This document shows, in pieces, positions 26,258-36,726 of a stretch of 64,000 nucleotides of DNA. Under the pieces are notes generated by a model that saw nothing but the letters and a program-made list of their open reading frames with translations, was not told the origin of the DNA and made no database searches. Origin of the DNA: Antarcticibacterium sp. 1MA-6-2 (GTDB lineage: Bacteria > Bacteroidota > Bacteroidia > Flavobacteriales > Flavobacteriaceae); NCBI RefSeq assembly GCF_021535135.1, contig NZ_CP091036.1, positions 1,116,001 through 1,180,000 of the forward strand, read 5' to 3'. Position numbers and translations under genes: made by a program. The stretch's first letter is position 1. Every line of letters begins with the position of its first letter.

Positions 26258-28388
26258 ATGAGTCGAAAAGATCTTCAACATTTAGAATTAAAGAAACAGG
26301 TTTCAGTTTTAACAGAGAAAAATCCTGAAGAATCTTTTGCTACTGCTGAAGAGATTAACCTAAAACCAACTTATTCCGAAGCAGATATTTCAGAAGCAGA
26401 ACATTTAAATTTTGCTGCCGGAATTCCGCCCTTTCTTCGCGGTCCATACACCACAATGTATGTAAGCCGACCCTGGACAATTCGCCAGTATGCAGGTTTT
26501 TCTACTGCCGAAGAAAGTAATGCTTTTTACAGGAGGAATCTCGCCGCAGGGCAAAAAGGGCTTTCTGTGGCTTTTGATCTTCCTACCCACCGCGGGTATG
26601 ACAGTGACCATGAACGGGTTGTTGGTGACGTTGGGAAAGCAGGAGTGGCTATTGATACTGTAGAGGACATGAAGATCCTTTTTGATCAAATTCCCCTTGA
26701 TAAGATGTCTGTCTCTATGACTATGAACGGAGCTGTTCTTCCTATTATGGCATTTTATATTGTCGCTGCTGAAGAACAGGGCGTGAAGCCGGAACAGCTT
26801 TCGGGAACCATTCAAAACGATATCCTTAAGGAGTTCATGGTTAGGAATACCTACATCTACCCTCCTACTCCTTCGATGAAGATCATTTCAGATATTTTTG
26901 AATACACTTCGAAGAATATGCCGCGGTTTAACAGCATCAGTATTTCAGGATACCACATGCAGGAGGCCGGGGCGACCTGTGATATAGAATTGGCCTATAC
27001 ACTGGCGGACGGGCTAGAATACATCCGCAAAGGCCTGGAAGCCGGAATGGATATTGATTCCTTTGCTCCCCGACTCTCTTTTTTCTGGGGAATCGGGATG
27101 AACCATTTTATGGAAATTGCCAAAATGAGGGCAGCAAGAATGCTTTGGGCCAAACTTGTAAAGCAATTTGATCCTAAAAACGAAAAATCCCTCGCACTGC
27201 GAACTCATTCCCAAACCAGTGGCTGGAGTTTAACAGAGCAGGATCCGTTTAACAACGTTGCCAGAACCTGTATAGAAGCAGCTGCTGCAGCATTTGGAGG
27301 TACCCAAAGTTTGCACACCAATGCGCTTGACGAAGCAATAGCTTTGCCTACAGATTTTTCAGCAAGGATTGCCAGGAATACTCAGCTTTATCTGCAACAG
27401 GAAACAAAGATCACAAAAACCGTAGATCCCTGGGCTTAGTAGTTATTATGTAGAAAGTCTTACCCATCAAATTGCTCAAAAAGCCTGGCAACTAATTCAG
27501 GAGGTGGAAGATCTCGGCGGGATGACCAAAGCTATTGAAGCAGGTATTCCGAAAATGAGAATTGAGGAAGCTGCAGCAAGAAAACAGGCAAGAATTGACA
27601 GCGGAACAGATATTATTGTCGGCACCAATAAATATAGATTAGAAAAAGAAGATCCGCTGGTGACTCTTGAGGTCGACAATCAAACTGTAAGAAAACAACA
27701 GGTAGAGAGACTTGAAAAAATAAGGAAAGAACGCGATACTGTAAAAGTAATAACAGCTCTTAAAGCTCTTACCAAAGCTGCAAAAAGTAAGGAAGGTAAT
27801 CTTTTGGCACTCGCCGTAGAAGCTGCCCGGGAAAGGGCTACTTTAGGAGAGATTAGCGACGCCCTCGAGGAAGTTTATGGCAGGTATAAAGCGAAAATTC
27901 AATCTTTTAGTGGAGTATATTCAAAGGAAATGAAAAATGACACTTCTTTTCACAAGGCCCGGGAATTAGCCGACCAATTTGCTGAACAAGATGGGCGCTT
28001 AGCCTCGCATTATGATTGCAAAAATGGGACAGGACGGGCACGATCGCGGTGCCAAAGTAGTTGCAACAGGTTACGCCGATCTTGGATTTGATGTGGATAT
28101 TGGTCCGCTGTTCCAAACTCCGGCCGAAGCTGCAAAACAGGCAGTTGAAAATGACGTGCATATTTTAGGAGTTTCCTCCCTGGCCGCAGGACATAAAACA
28201 TTAGTTCCGCAGGTTATTGAAGAACTAAAAAAGCATGGCCGGGAAGATATAATGGTAATTGTAGGTGGAGTTATTCCGTCACAGGATTATCAGTTTCTAT
28301 TTGATGCTTAAGCGCAGTCGCAGTCTTTGGCCCGGGCACTAAAATAAGTGAGGCTGCGATAGAACTTCTGCAGATTTTAATAGATTAG
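26258..28388 (+). CDS. mutB: Methylmalonyl-CoA mutase, large B12-binding subunit (three RCCGGY-type breaks)
   Basis: The first 393 residues give the substrate barrel ([27 protein letters not shown]-like [15 protein letters not shown]). The frame breaks at 27434-27440 (GCTTAGT for GCCGGT, restoring [13 protein letters not shown]), at 27997-28003 (GCTTAGC for GCCGGC, restoring [14 protein letters not shown]) and at 28306-28313 (GCTTAAGC for GCCGGC, restoring [13 protein letters not shown]). The C-terminal cobalamin domain has DGHDRGAKV with the lower-ligand His and GVSSLAAGH. After correction the protein is about 709 residues, normal length, ending at 28388. I infer an intact enzyme acting in propionate/succinate metabolism with the upstream small subunit. 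Confidence 0.92.
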
Positions 28389-28410
28389 GAATCCTGAAAA
28401 GGTTACTTAT

Positions 28411-28438
28411 AAAATCCCGGAAATATCGGGATTTTTTG
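28411..28438 (+). terminator. Intrinsic terminator after methylmalonyl-CoA mutase
   Basis: AAAATCCCG (28411-28419) pairs with CGGGATTTT (28427-28435) around a 7-base loop, followed by TTGATTTT. It lies 23 bp after the corrected stop codon at 28388, which supports that gene end. Confidence 0.85.
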
Positions 28439-28508
28439 ATTTTGAGGGATTTACAATTAAAAATTTATTATATTTAATTTCCCTACTTTTCTCTTCCAAC
28501 CTCAATTT

Positions 28509-30718
28509 ATGAAAACATTCTTACTTTATTCCCTCTTTTGCATCATTTGCACAATCGATTTACTTAGCTCAGAATAGCAATACGATAATTGAAGATCCTG
28601 CATTTGATCTTGCAGTGACCGAGCGATTCAAAATCTCCAAAATTGAACTGAGTAATAGTGAAACTAAAGTGCACCTTGAATGGAACATCCCTGAAGGGTG
28701 GTGGGTTCAATATGGCGCAGACACTTTCCTTAGAGACCCTGAGACAGGAGAAAAATTCACGATCATTAAGATCGAAAATGAAGAGTTTGATACCCGAATT
28801 GATATCGGTCCTAGTGGCACCCACCATAGCGTTTTCGTTTTCCCTCCTTTAAAAGAAGGAATTGAAAAAATTGATTACAACGATCAATTTTATGGGCTTT
28901 ACTTAAATGGCAAGCAGCCGGAGAAATCCTCTGAAGTTCCTGACAATGTCACCAAATGGCTGAATTCGGAATTAGCCAAAGTCAAAAAAGAGCCAATTCA
29001 GAATTACGAAAGCGAAAGATTTTTCAGCAAAGAACCAGCAAAAATTATTGGTTATATAAAAGGTTATGATCCCAGACTAGGGTTTGAAACAGGTATTTAT
29101 TATGCTTCTAATCAACTTACCCGGGAGGATTATCCAGTTACTATTGAGATTTCGGAAGACGGTAGGTTCGAAACAGATATTCCTCTAATACATCCAGTTG
29201 AATCCTTTCTCATTATTAATAATAGATTAATGAAATTCTATTTAGAACCAGGACAAACGCTGGCCCTCACTTTAAATTGGAAACATTTTTTACAAGCCGA
29301 ACATTTTAATAGCAGATATTATCCTGCAGATTCGGTAATTTTTGGCGGCAACCTGGCAAGGATTAATGAAGAGCTTTTTAATTTAGAATTTTCTTCTTTT
29401 GATTATGAAGTTTTTGAAGACAATGTTCTTAATCTAAAGGCAACAGATTTAAAAAAGGAAGCTTTAAAAGAGAGGAAAAAGAACGATCAACTTTTAGATC
29501 AGTATTTTGCAGAAAATGATTTACTGGAAAAAACAAAAATTGTTCTCACCCAAAAAAAGAAGTTAATAACTGCTACACTTCTTTTTAATTATTTGATGTA
29601 TAAAAAGGATTTTCAAAGGCAATATCCCGATAATGATATTTTGAGAGAAGAAATTCCTATTGAATTTTATTCTTTCATTAAGGATCTTGATATGAACAAA
29701 CAGTCGTTATTAATTATTAGGGATTTTCCTGAATTTATTAATAGGTTTGAATATGCAGATCCTATAAACTTTCATGCATCTTATAAAAAATTTACTCCTG
29801 AAGTTAGCCAGTTAGAATATTTTGAGTTACAGAATATTCCTCTTACTGAAGAGGAAAAAAATCTATGGAAACTTCAATCATTTGAAACACCGGAAGAGCA
29901 TAGAAAAGTTTAAAAAGGATATGGAGGCTTTTACACACAAGTATTCAAGCGAGATATCAGCCTATGTAGCAAAATATATTACACCTTATATGCGCAAATC
30001 TGAATCTATAGATTTTATGGAGCCCTGGCATAAAAAAGATTCTGTCATGGCTAATCATTTTAATTTACGAAATGACTTGATCTATGATATTACTAAAACA
30101 AGAAGCTTAAAGTATGATGTTGAAAATAGAATAACAGATGCAGATCAGGCTTATAAATACTGGAACGAACTTTCTGCAACTATTGAAAATGATTTTCTAA
30201 AAAAGGAAGGGGAAAGAATAGTGCTAAGTAAATTTCCGAAAAAAGAAATCAAGGCTAACGGAGAAAATAGTTCTCCAATAATGGCAGTTAAATCTGTAAC
30301 AATTCCCTTACCCGAAGGAAAACCTAAAAAGCTGTTTTATGAGATTGCAGATAAATACAAAGGAAAAATCGTTTTTATAGACTTTTGGGCAACTACCTGT
30401 GGGCCTTGTGTGGGAACAATAAAAAGTATGAAAGACACTCGAAAAAAATATAAAAATAATCCCGATTTCGAATTTGTATTTATTACAGACGAAGCTCAAT
30501 CTCCTTTAGAGTATTATAATAAATTTACTAAAGAACAAGAAATGACAAACCTTCATAGAGTAGATACCGATATCTATAACAGGTTTAGACAATTATTTCA
30601 ATTTAACGGTATTCCACGATATGTGGTACTAAATAAAAAAGGTGAGCTCATTGATGGTAATTTCCCGATGCACAATTTCACCTCAAAATTGCCCGATATT
30701 TTAGAAAAGAATAAGTAA
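28509..30718 (+). CDS. Exported thioredoxin-fold (TlpA-like) protein, copy 1, with two apparent frame breaks
   Basis: The start MKTFLLYSLFCIICTI at 28509 is a signal peptide. The frame breaks at 28562-28568 (ACTTAGC; ACCGGC restores TIDLPAQNSN). An N-terminal beta-rich region (SKIELSNSETKVHLEWNIPEGWWVQY), a middle helical part and a C-terminal thioredoxin domain with FIDFWATTCGPC follow. A second shift near 29908-29918 (gtttaaaaagg) is not an RCCGGY site; one extra base joins EEHRKV to KKDMEAF. The product (about 736 aa) parallels the intact copy at 30889-33090. TlpA-like proteins reduce or rearrange periplasmic disulfides; this long form is typical of Bacteroidetes. The last 250 bp are nearly identical to copy 2. 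Confidence 0.75.
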
Positions 30719-30802
30719 ATCTTTCTACAAAAAATATTGTAAAATGACTACTTAAAATTACCAGGAGAACCAGTAACAGGAAAAGTTTAAATCAACAAGT
30801 TT

Positions 30803-30829
30803 AAATTCCGGTTTTTGCCCGGAATTTTT
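30803..30829 (+). terminator. Intrinsic terminator between the two thioredoxin-fold paralogues
   Basis: AAATTCCGG (30803-30811) pairs with CCGGAATTT (30819-30827), followed by TTATT. It sits 85 bp after copy 1 and 60 bp before copy 2, so the two paralogues are likely separate transcripts. Confidence 0.75.
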
Positions 30830-30888
30830 ATTCCTGCAACTCCTTTAAATTAATTGTTATTTTTATTCATCCATTTAATAATCGCTGA

Positions 30889-33090
30889 ATGAAGACCTTA
30901 GTTTTCACAATCCTGTTCTGCATTTTTTTCATAGAAGTCCCTGCAAAAACTAAAGTTCAGGTCGTGGACAATCCTTCCTACGATCTCGCAACAACGAAAC
31001 GATTTAGGATTTCAAAAATAGAACTGTCTGAAAAAGAAACCAAAGTACACCTTGAATGGAGTATACCGGAGGGATGGTGGATCCAGTACGCTGCCGATAC
31101 TTTTTTAAAAAATCCGGAAACCGGGGAAAAATTTACTGTTATTAAAATAGAGGATGAAGAATTCGACACCCGGATTGATATTGGTGCAAGCGGAACCCAC
31201 CATAGCATATTCATATTCCCTCCTCTGGAAAAAGGAATAGAAAAGATCGATTATAACGACCAGTTTTATGGGCTTTATCTCAATGGAAAAAAGCCTCAAA
31301 AATCTTCTGAAGTTCCTGAAAATATGAAGAAATGGATGGATACAGAGCTGGCAAAAGTAAAAAAAGACCCTCTTCAGGATTACGAAAGCGACAAATTCTT
31401 CAGCAAAGAACCAGCTAAAATTATAGGATATATTAAAGGGTATGATTCGAGACTGGGTTTTGAAACCGGGATTTATTATGCTTCCAATGAACTTACCAGG
31501 GAAGAGTACCCTGTCACAATTGAAATTTATGAGGATGGAAGATTTGAGGCAGATATTCCTTTAATTCATCCCACAACATCATATATCGTATTCAATAACA
31601 GGATATTAAATTTTTATCTGGAACCGGGTCATACCCTGGGAATGGTTTTGGACTGGAAAGATTTTTTAGAAGCAGAGCATAAGGATAATATATATTATGC
31701 ACAAGCTGCTATTGAATTTAAAGGCAGAATGGCTGAAATCAATAAAAATTTGTCCCAATTTCAATTTCCGCAGTTTGATTATGATGAATACCAAAAGAAC
31801 CGCTTAAGCCTTTCTGCAGAGGAATTTAAAAAATATGTTTTTAATTTCCGAGAAGAGAATAAAAAGAAATTGGACGCTTTTCTTAAACACAGTGAAATTT
31901 CAGGTAATGCTGAATGGATCTTACGAAATGAGAATAAACTACAAGGGGTTATTATGATGATGAATTACTTAAGGGATCGTGATTATTATCAAAGACAAAA
32001 TCCGGAGAATGAATATCTAAAAGAGAAAATCGGAATGGAATTTTATAGCTTTCTACAGGACCTTCCACTCAATGAAAGGGCACTTCTTATCAATAAGAAT
32101 TTCGGCGAATTTATAAACCAGTTTGAATTTACAAAGCCATTAAGCTTCCATCCTAAAGAAACTTCTTTTACTCCTGAAATTACGGAACTGGAATATTTGG
32201 AAAAACAAAGTATTAAAATTACCGAAGAGGAAAGAAAATTATTAGCAAAGAAAATATTTTATTCACAGGAAGAGGTGATGCAAAACATGAAAGATCGAAT
32301 GGAATTTCGGGAAAAATATGGAGATCAAATCAAAGAATATGCAGATAAGTATATTTCACCTTATATAGCCGATTTTAAAAAATCTACGGATTATATGGAT
32401 CCCTGGCACAAAAAAGATTCAGTTATGGTGAACCATTTTAAATTAAAGAATGATTTAATTTATGACATCACAAAAACGAGAAATTTAAAAAGTATTCTTG
32501 AGAGAATAACAGAAGCAGATGAAGCTCACCATTACTGGAAGGATCTTTCTGCTACTATTGAAAATGATTTTTTAAAAAAAGAAGGAGAAAGGATTGTAAA
32601 GAAAAAATTTCCCGGGAAAAAGAAAACTGCTGATGGAGCAAATCCTCCTTCAATTACTCTAAATTTTGAGATAATTCCCTTACTAAAAGGAAAAGCTAAA
32701 GATCTATTTTATGATATTGCCGACCAATATAGAGGTAAAATACTTTTTATAGATTTCTGGGCTACAAGCTGCGGTCCTTGTGTGGCAACAATTAAAGAAA
32801 TGAAGGGAATACGAAAAACACATGAAAATAATCCTGATATTGAGTTTGTATTTATTACAGACGAAGCTCAATCTCCTTTAGAGTATTATAATAAATTTAC
32901 TAAAGAACAGGAAATGACAAACATTCATAGAGTAAATACTGATACTTATAACAGGTTCAGACAATTATTTCAGTTTAACGGTATTCCACGATATGTGGTA
33001 TTAAATAAAAAAGGTGAGCTCATTGATGGTAATTTCCCGATGCACAATTTCACCTCAAAATTGCCCGATATTTTAGAAAAGAATAAGTAA
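30889..33090 (+). CDS. Exported thioredoxin-fold (TlpA-like) protein, copy 2, intact
   Basis: The 733-residue protein has a signal peptide (MKTLVFTILFCIFFIEVPAK), an N-terminal thiol:disulfide-interchange-like beta region (LSEKETKVHLEWSIPEGWW), a long helical middle (residues about 180-560) and a C-terminal TlpA/AhpC-type thioredoxin domain with FIDFWATSCGPCVA (catalytic CGPC near 630) and the cis-Pro loop FNGIPRYVV. It should act on disulfides in the periplasm. Copy 1 lies just upstream and shares the same order of domains, so this is a tandem duplication. Confidence 0.85.
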   Translation: MKTLVFTILFCIFFIEVPAKTKVQVVDNPSYDLATTKRFRISKIELSEKETKVHLEWSIPEGWWIQYAADTFLKNPETGEKFTVIKIEDEEFDTRIDIGASGTHHSIFIFPPLEKGIEKIDYNDQFYGLYLNGKKPQKSSEVPENMKKWMDTELAKVKKDPLQDYESDKFFSKEPAKIIGYIKGYDSRLGFETGIYYASNELTREEYPVTIEIYEDGRFEADIPLIHPTTSYIVFNNRILNFYLEPGHTLGMVLDWKDFLEAEHKDNIYYAQAAIEFKGRMAEINKNLSQFQFPQFDYDEYQKNRLSLSAEEFKKYVFNFREENKKKLDAFLKHSEISGNAEWILRNENKLQGVIMMMNYLRDRDYYQRQNPENEYLKEKIGMEFYSFLQDLPLNERALLINKNFGEFINQFEFTKPLSFHPKETSFTPEITELEYLEKQSIKITEEERKLLAKKIFYSQEEVMQNMKDRMEFREKYGDQIKEYADKYISPYIADFKKSTDYMDPWHKKDSVMVNHFKLKNDLIYDITKTRNLKSILERITEADEAHHYWKDLSATIENDFLKKEGERIVKKKFPGKKKTADGANPPSITLNFEIIPLLKGKAKDLFYDIADQYRGKILFIDFWATSCGPCVATIKEMKGIRKTHENNPDIEFVFITDEAQSPLEYYNKFTKEQEMTNIHRVNTDTYNRFRQLFQFNGIPRYVVLNKKGELIDGNFPMHNFTSKLPDILEKNK

Positions 33091-33112
33091 CTTCCTCTTC
33101 TAAAATAGGCAA

Positions 33113-33991
33113 ATGGACTACACGAAAAAAATGCTCAGAGATGATGCTTTACAAGGAAAAACAATAGTTGTAACAGGTGGTGGCAGCGGACTTGGAAAAG
33201 CAATGAGCACTTATTTCCTTGAATTAGGTGCAAACGTGGTAATCACCTCCCGGGATATTGAAAAATTAAAAAATACCGCAGGGGAACTTGAGCAAAAAAT
33301 AGCGGCAATGTTTTGCCTGTGCAATGTGATGTGCGGAATTATGAGGAAGTAGAAGCTATGGTCAGGGCTTCAGTGAACGAGTTTGGAAGTGTAGAGGTAC
33401 TACTGAACAATGCAGCCGGAAATTTCATTTCTCCTACAGAAAGATTAAGTGCAAATGCATTTGATACTATTATCGACATTGTCCTAAAAGGAAGTAAAAA
33501 CTGCACACTCGCTTTTGGTAAACACTGGATAGATAAGAAAGAAAAAAATAAAACTGTACTTAATATTGTTACTACGTATGCCTGGACCTAGTTCTGCCTA
33601 TGTGGTTCCCAGTGCAACTGCAAAAGCTGGTGTCCTTGCCATGACCCGTTCCCTGGCTGTGGAATGGGCAAAATATGGAATTAGATTTAATGCTATTGCT
33701 CCGGGACCCTTTCCTACAAAAGGAGCCTGGGACAGATTACTGCCGGGTGATTTAAAGGAGAAGTTCGACCTTTCCAAAAAGGTTCCACTAAAACGAGTGG
33801 GAGAACATCAGGAACTGGCAAACCTTGCCGCTTATCTTGTTTCAGATTTTTCAGCCTATGTTAATGGAGAAGTAATTACAATTGATGGCGGCGAATGGCT
33901 TAAAGGAGCCGGACAATTTAATCTACTGGAAGCGATCCCGGAAGAGATGTGGGATCAGCTTGAGGCGATGATCAAGGCGAAGAAAAAATAG
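33113..33991 (+). CDS. Short-chain dehydrogenase, 2,4-dienoyl-CoA reductase-like (two RCCGGY-type breaks)
   Basis: Cofactor motif TGGGSGLGKA near residue 21, NNAAG, and an active-site region leading to a C-terminal GEVITIDGGEWL are spread over three frames. The breaks are at 33299-33303 (ATAGC for ACCGGC, restoring QKTGGNVLPVQCDV) and 33586-33592 (ACCTAGT for ACCGGT, restoring YAWTGSAYVVPSA). The repaired protein of about 292 residues matches the peroxisomal-type 2,4-dienoyl-CoA reductase/SDR group (GPFPTKGAWDRL, LLPG). Such enzymes reduce unsaturated fatty acyl-CoA intermediates with NADPH. I consider it intact in the organism. Confidence 0.85.
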
Positions 33992-34461
33992 GTTTTAAGT
34001 TGTAAGTTGTAGGTTGTAGGTTGTAGGTTGTAGGTTGTAGGTTGTAAAATTAAAATAAAACTTTAAATAATACCTGTATATACCCTAAATATCAAATTAT
34101 TAACACATAAAACTATTTCTTACCATTAATTTCCTGGTAAAGATCAGAATCCCGAGATTATTGTTTTTCGGCATAATTTCCACCTTTTCTCTCCTTTAAC
34201 ACGTCCTGACTATCCACTTTCCTCTCTCCTCTTTCCACTGCAACTCCTCTTTCTACAATTAACTGCAAACCGAGAACAGAGAACAAACAACCTATAACAG
34301 ATAACCAATAACAAATAACCTATAACTTATAACTTATAACCTAAACTAATAACCTATAACTAATTCCCCCCAACCAACAACTCCTGTATAACTGTTAACA
34401 AAATCATTTTCTAAACCTGTAATAAATTGTATTTTTACCTTTTAAAACCGATATTAAATTA
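33992..34461. other. Intergenic region upstream of parA, 470 bp, with simple repeats
   Basis: 33995-34047 is a tandem heptamer run (about six TAGGTTG units, two variants first). 34260-34365 is an AT-rich stretch with many AACCTATAAC/ACTTATAAC words. Neither strand codes. I see no parS-like TTCCACGTGGAA palindrome here. The parA promoter must lie near the right end. Confidence 0.7.
33995..34047. repeat. Tandem heptanucleotide repeat
   Basis: Units of GTTGTAG (in the order AAGTTGT, AAGTTGT, then AGGTTGT several times) run without interruption just after the SDR stop codon. Microsatellites like this can vary in copy number by slipped-strand replication. Confidence 0.8.
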
Positions 34462-35226
34462 ATGGGTAAAATCATTGCTATTGCAAACCAAAAAGGAGGG
34501 GTTGGAAAAACGACCACTTCTGTGAATCTGGCGGCTTCTCTGGGAGTACTTGAGAAGAAAGTTCTTTTAATAGATGCAGACCCACAGGCCAATGCGACTT
34601 CGGGATTGGGAATAGATGTTGAGCAGGTAGAATTAGGTACTTATCAACTTCTGGAACATTCAATAAAGGCTGAAGAAGCCATTATGAAGACCAGCTCCCC
34701 TAACCTGGATATCATTCCGTCGCATATAGATTTGGTAGCTATAGAAATAGAGCTGGTGGATCAGGATGAAAGAGAATATATGCTTAAAAAAGCTATTACT
34801 CATCTCAAAGACAGCTATGATTACATCCTGATAGATTGTGCACCATCTCTTGGACTGCTTACTCTAAACGCCCTCACGGCTTCTGATTCTGTTATTATTC
34901 CAATCCAGTGCGAGTACTTTGCTCTGGAAGGACTTGGTAAACTTCTCAACACTATAAAAAGTGTACAGAAGATCCACAACAAAACATTGGACATTGAAGG
35001 CTTACTACTCACTATGTATGATTCAAGATTAAGACTCTCTAATCAGGTAGTGGAAGAAGTACAGAAGCATTTTAATGAAATGGTCTTTACCACAATCATA
35101 CAAAGAAATGTGCGTTTAAGTGAAGCCCCCAGTTATGGAGAAAGTATAATCAACTATGATGCGGGAAGTAAGGGTGCAACAAATTATTTAAGCCTGGCGC
35201 ACGAAATTATTAAGAAAAACGCTTAA
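34462..35226 (+). CDS. parA: Chromosome-partitioning ATPase ParA (Soj)
   Basis: The 254-residue protein begins MGKIIAIANQKGGVGKTTT with the deviant Walker A, then VLLIDADPQANATSG, DYILIDCAPSLGLLT and NVRLSEAPSYGESI, all conserved in Soj-type ParA. It acts with ParB (3 bp downstream) on parS sites near oriC to segregate chromosomes. Length and start are standard. Confidence 0.96.
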   Translation: MGKIIAIANQKGGVGKTTTSVNLAASLGVLEKKVLLIDADPQANATSGLGIDVEQVELGTYQLLEHSIKAEEAIMKTSSPNLDIIPSHIDLVAIEIELVDQDEREYMLKKAITHLKDSYDYILIDCAPSLGLLTLNALTASDSVIIPIQCEYFALEGLGKLLNTIKSVQKIHNKTLDIEGLLLTMYDSRLRLSNQVVEEVQKHFNEMVFTTIIQRNVRLSEAPSYGESIINYDAGSKGATNYLSLAHEIIKKNA

Positions 35227-35228
35227 AA

Positions 35229-36131
35229 ATGGCGAAAGCTACCAAGAAACAAGCATTAGGACGAGGACTTTCAGCATTGCTGAAGGATCCCGAACAAGAC
35301 ATAAAATCTGCTGAAGACAAAAACGCCGATAAACTCGTTGGCCATATTGTCGAACTGGAACTGACTTCTATTGAAGTAAATCCATTTCAGCCAAGGACCA
35401 GTTTTAACGAGGAATCGCTTCGGGAACTAGCTTCTTCCATAAAGGAGCTTGGAGTAATCCAACCTATTACGGTTAGAAAACTTGAATTCAACAAATATCA
35501 GTTGGTTTCCGGGGAAAGAAGGTTCAGGGCTTCAAAATTAATTGGGCTGGAAACCATCCCGGCATATATCAGGATTGCCAATGACCAGGAATCGCTGGAG
35601 ATGGCGCTGGTGGAGAATATTCAGCGACAGGATTTAGATCCTATCGAAATCGCTTTATCCTACCAAAGACTGATTGACGAGATCAACCTTACCCAGGAAC
35701 AATTAAGTGAAAGGGTCGGGAAAAATCGTTCTACAATTGCCAATTACCTGAGGTTACTAAAACTAGACCCAATTATCCAAACCGGGATGAGAGATGGTTT
35801 TCTTTCAATGGGCCACGGAAGAGCAATAATAAATATTGAAGACCCACAGGTACAACTGGATATTTATGAAAAAATCCTGGAGAAGTCACTTTCAGTAAGA
35901 GATACCGAAAAACTCGTAAGAGAGATAGGCGGTGTAACTACAGAGAAACTAGCTCCCAAGGCAAAAGCCCTTCCCAATGAATTTAAAAAAGGTCTTAAGG
36001 AATTTTCAGATTATCTTGGAACTAAAGTAGATATCAAGGTTGCACAAAAAGGCAAAGGAAAACTTATTATCCCTTTCACTTCAGAAGAAGATTTCAACAG
36101 AATAAAAAAATTAATCCAGGGTGAGTCTTAG
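35229..36131 (+). CDS. parB: Chromosome-partitioning protein ParB (Spo0J)
   Basis: The 300-residue protein has the ParB N-terminal CTP-binding domain (ELTSIEVNPFQPRTSFNEESL, VSGERRFRASKLIG with the GERRFR motif), a helix-turn-helix (LTQEQLSERVGKNRSTIANYLRLL) and the C-terminal dimer domain. It starts 3 bp after parA, so they are coupled. Its stop codon is close to, and may overlap, the start of the DUF5683 gene. Confidence 0.96.
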   Translation: MAKATKKQALGRGLSALLKDPEQDIKSAEDKNADKLVGHIVELELTSIEVNPFQPRTSFNEESLRELASSIKELGVIQPITVRKLEFNKYQLVSGERRFRASKLIGLETIPAYIRIANDQESLEMALVENIQRQDLDPIEIALSYQRLIDEINLTQEQLSERVGKNRSTIANYLRLLKLDPIIQTGMRDGFLSMGHGRAIINIEDPQVQLDIYEKILEKSLSVRDTEKLVREIGGVTTEKLAPKAKALPNEFKKGLKEFSDYLGTKVDIKVAQKGKGKLIIPFTSEEDFNRIKKLIQGES

Positions 36132-36155
36132 TAAACTCTTACTGCAATTGTACTA

Positions 36156-36717
36156 TTGCTGATGACAGGCTTAGCGGCTGCCCAGGAAGATACTCTTGCA
36201 ATCACCCCTGTAGATCCACCCGTGGTTGAACAGGTACCTGAAAGGGATTACAAGGAGTATGACCCACTGGCTCCTGCACGTGCCGCTTTTTATTCAGCAG
36301 TCTTACCAGGTTTGGGGCAGGCTTACAATGGAAAATACTGGAAAATCCCGATTGCCTATGCCGGGCTTGGTGTGGGCGTCTATTTTTACCTGTCCAACGA
36401 CGAGCAGTATGACTGTACCGCTCTATTTACAAAAGAAGACTGGCTAGGTTTCCGGGATGATGAATTCATTGTAAACGGGCAGGAAAGGGTTACAACTGAC
36501 GGATTAATAAGGGCGCAGCGATTTTATCAGCAAAATAAAGAAATATCCATTCTGGTAATTGTTGGAATATACGCTCTCAATATTATTGATGCAAACGTTG
36601 ATGCTCACCTTCAACAGTTTAACGTAAGTGAGGATCTTTCTTTAAAGCTTAGCGTTTAGATTTGATGAATATACCGGAAAGACTGGCTACGGCGTTTCTT
36701 TAAACTATAATTTTTAG
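36156..36717 (+). CDS. DUF5683-family envelope protein (C-terminus broken at an RCCGGY-type site)
   Basis: The core LAPARAAFYSAVLPGLGQAYNGKYWKIP is the DUF5683 hallmark, followed by helices. The signal peptide ends TGLAAAQ. Its start is unclear: GTG at 36121 (overlapping parB) would give a good signal (SLSKLLL...AIVLLLLMTG) but needs one extra base near 36148. At 36647-36653 GCTTAGC stands for GCCGGC; correction gives LSLKPAFRFDEYTGKTGYGVSLNYNF with the stop at 36717. The function is unknown. The parA-parB-DUF5683-dapB-lepB order is conserved in Flavobacteriaceae. Confidence 0.8.
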
Positions 36718-36726
36718 CAGAAGAAT

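Noticed and set aside
33992-34461. parS centromere site upstream of parA
   Set aside because: No TTCCACGTGGAA-like palindrome is present; the region holds simple repeats only.
36168-36174. GCTTAGC in the DUF5683 signal peptide as a damaged GCCGGC
   Set aside because: The frame as given yields a good signal peptide (TGLAAAQ); correction would destroy it. The start problem there lies further upstream.
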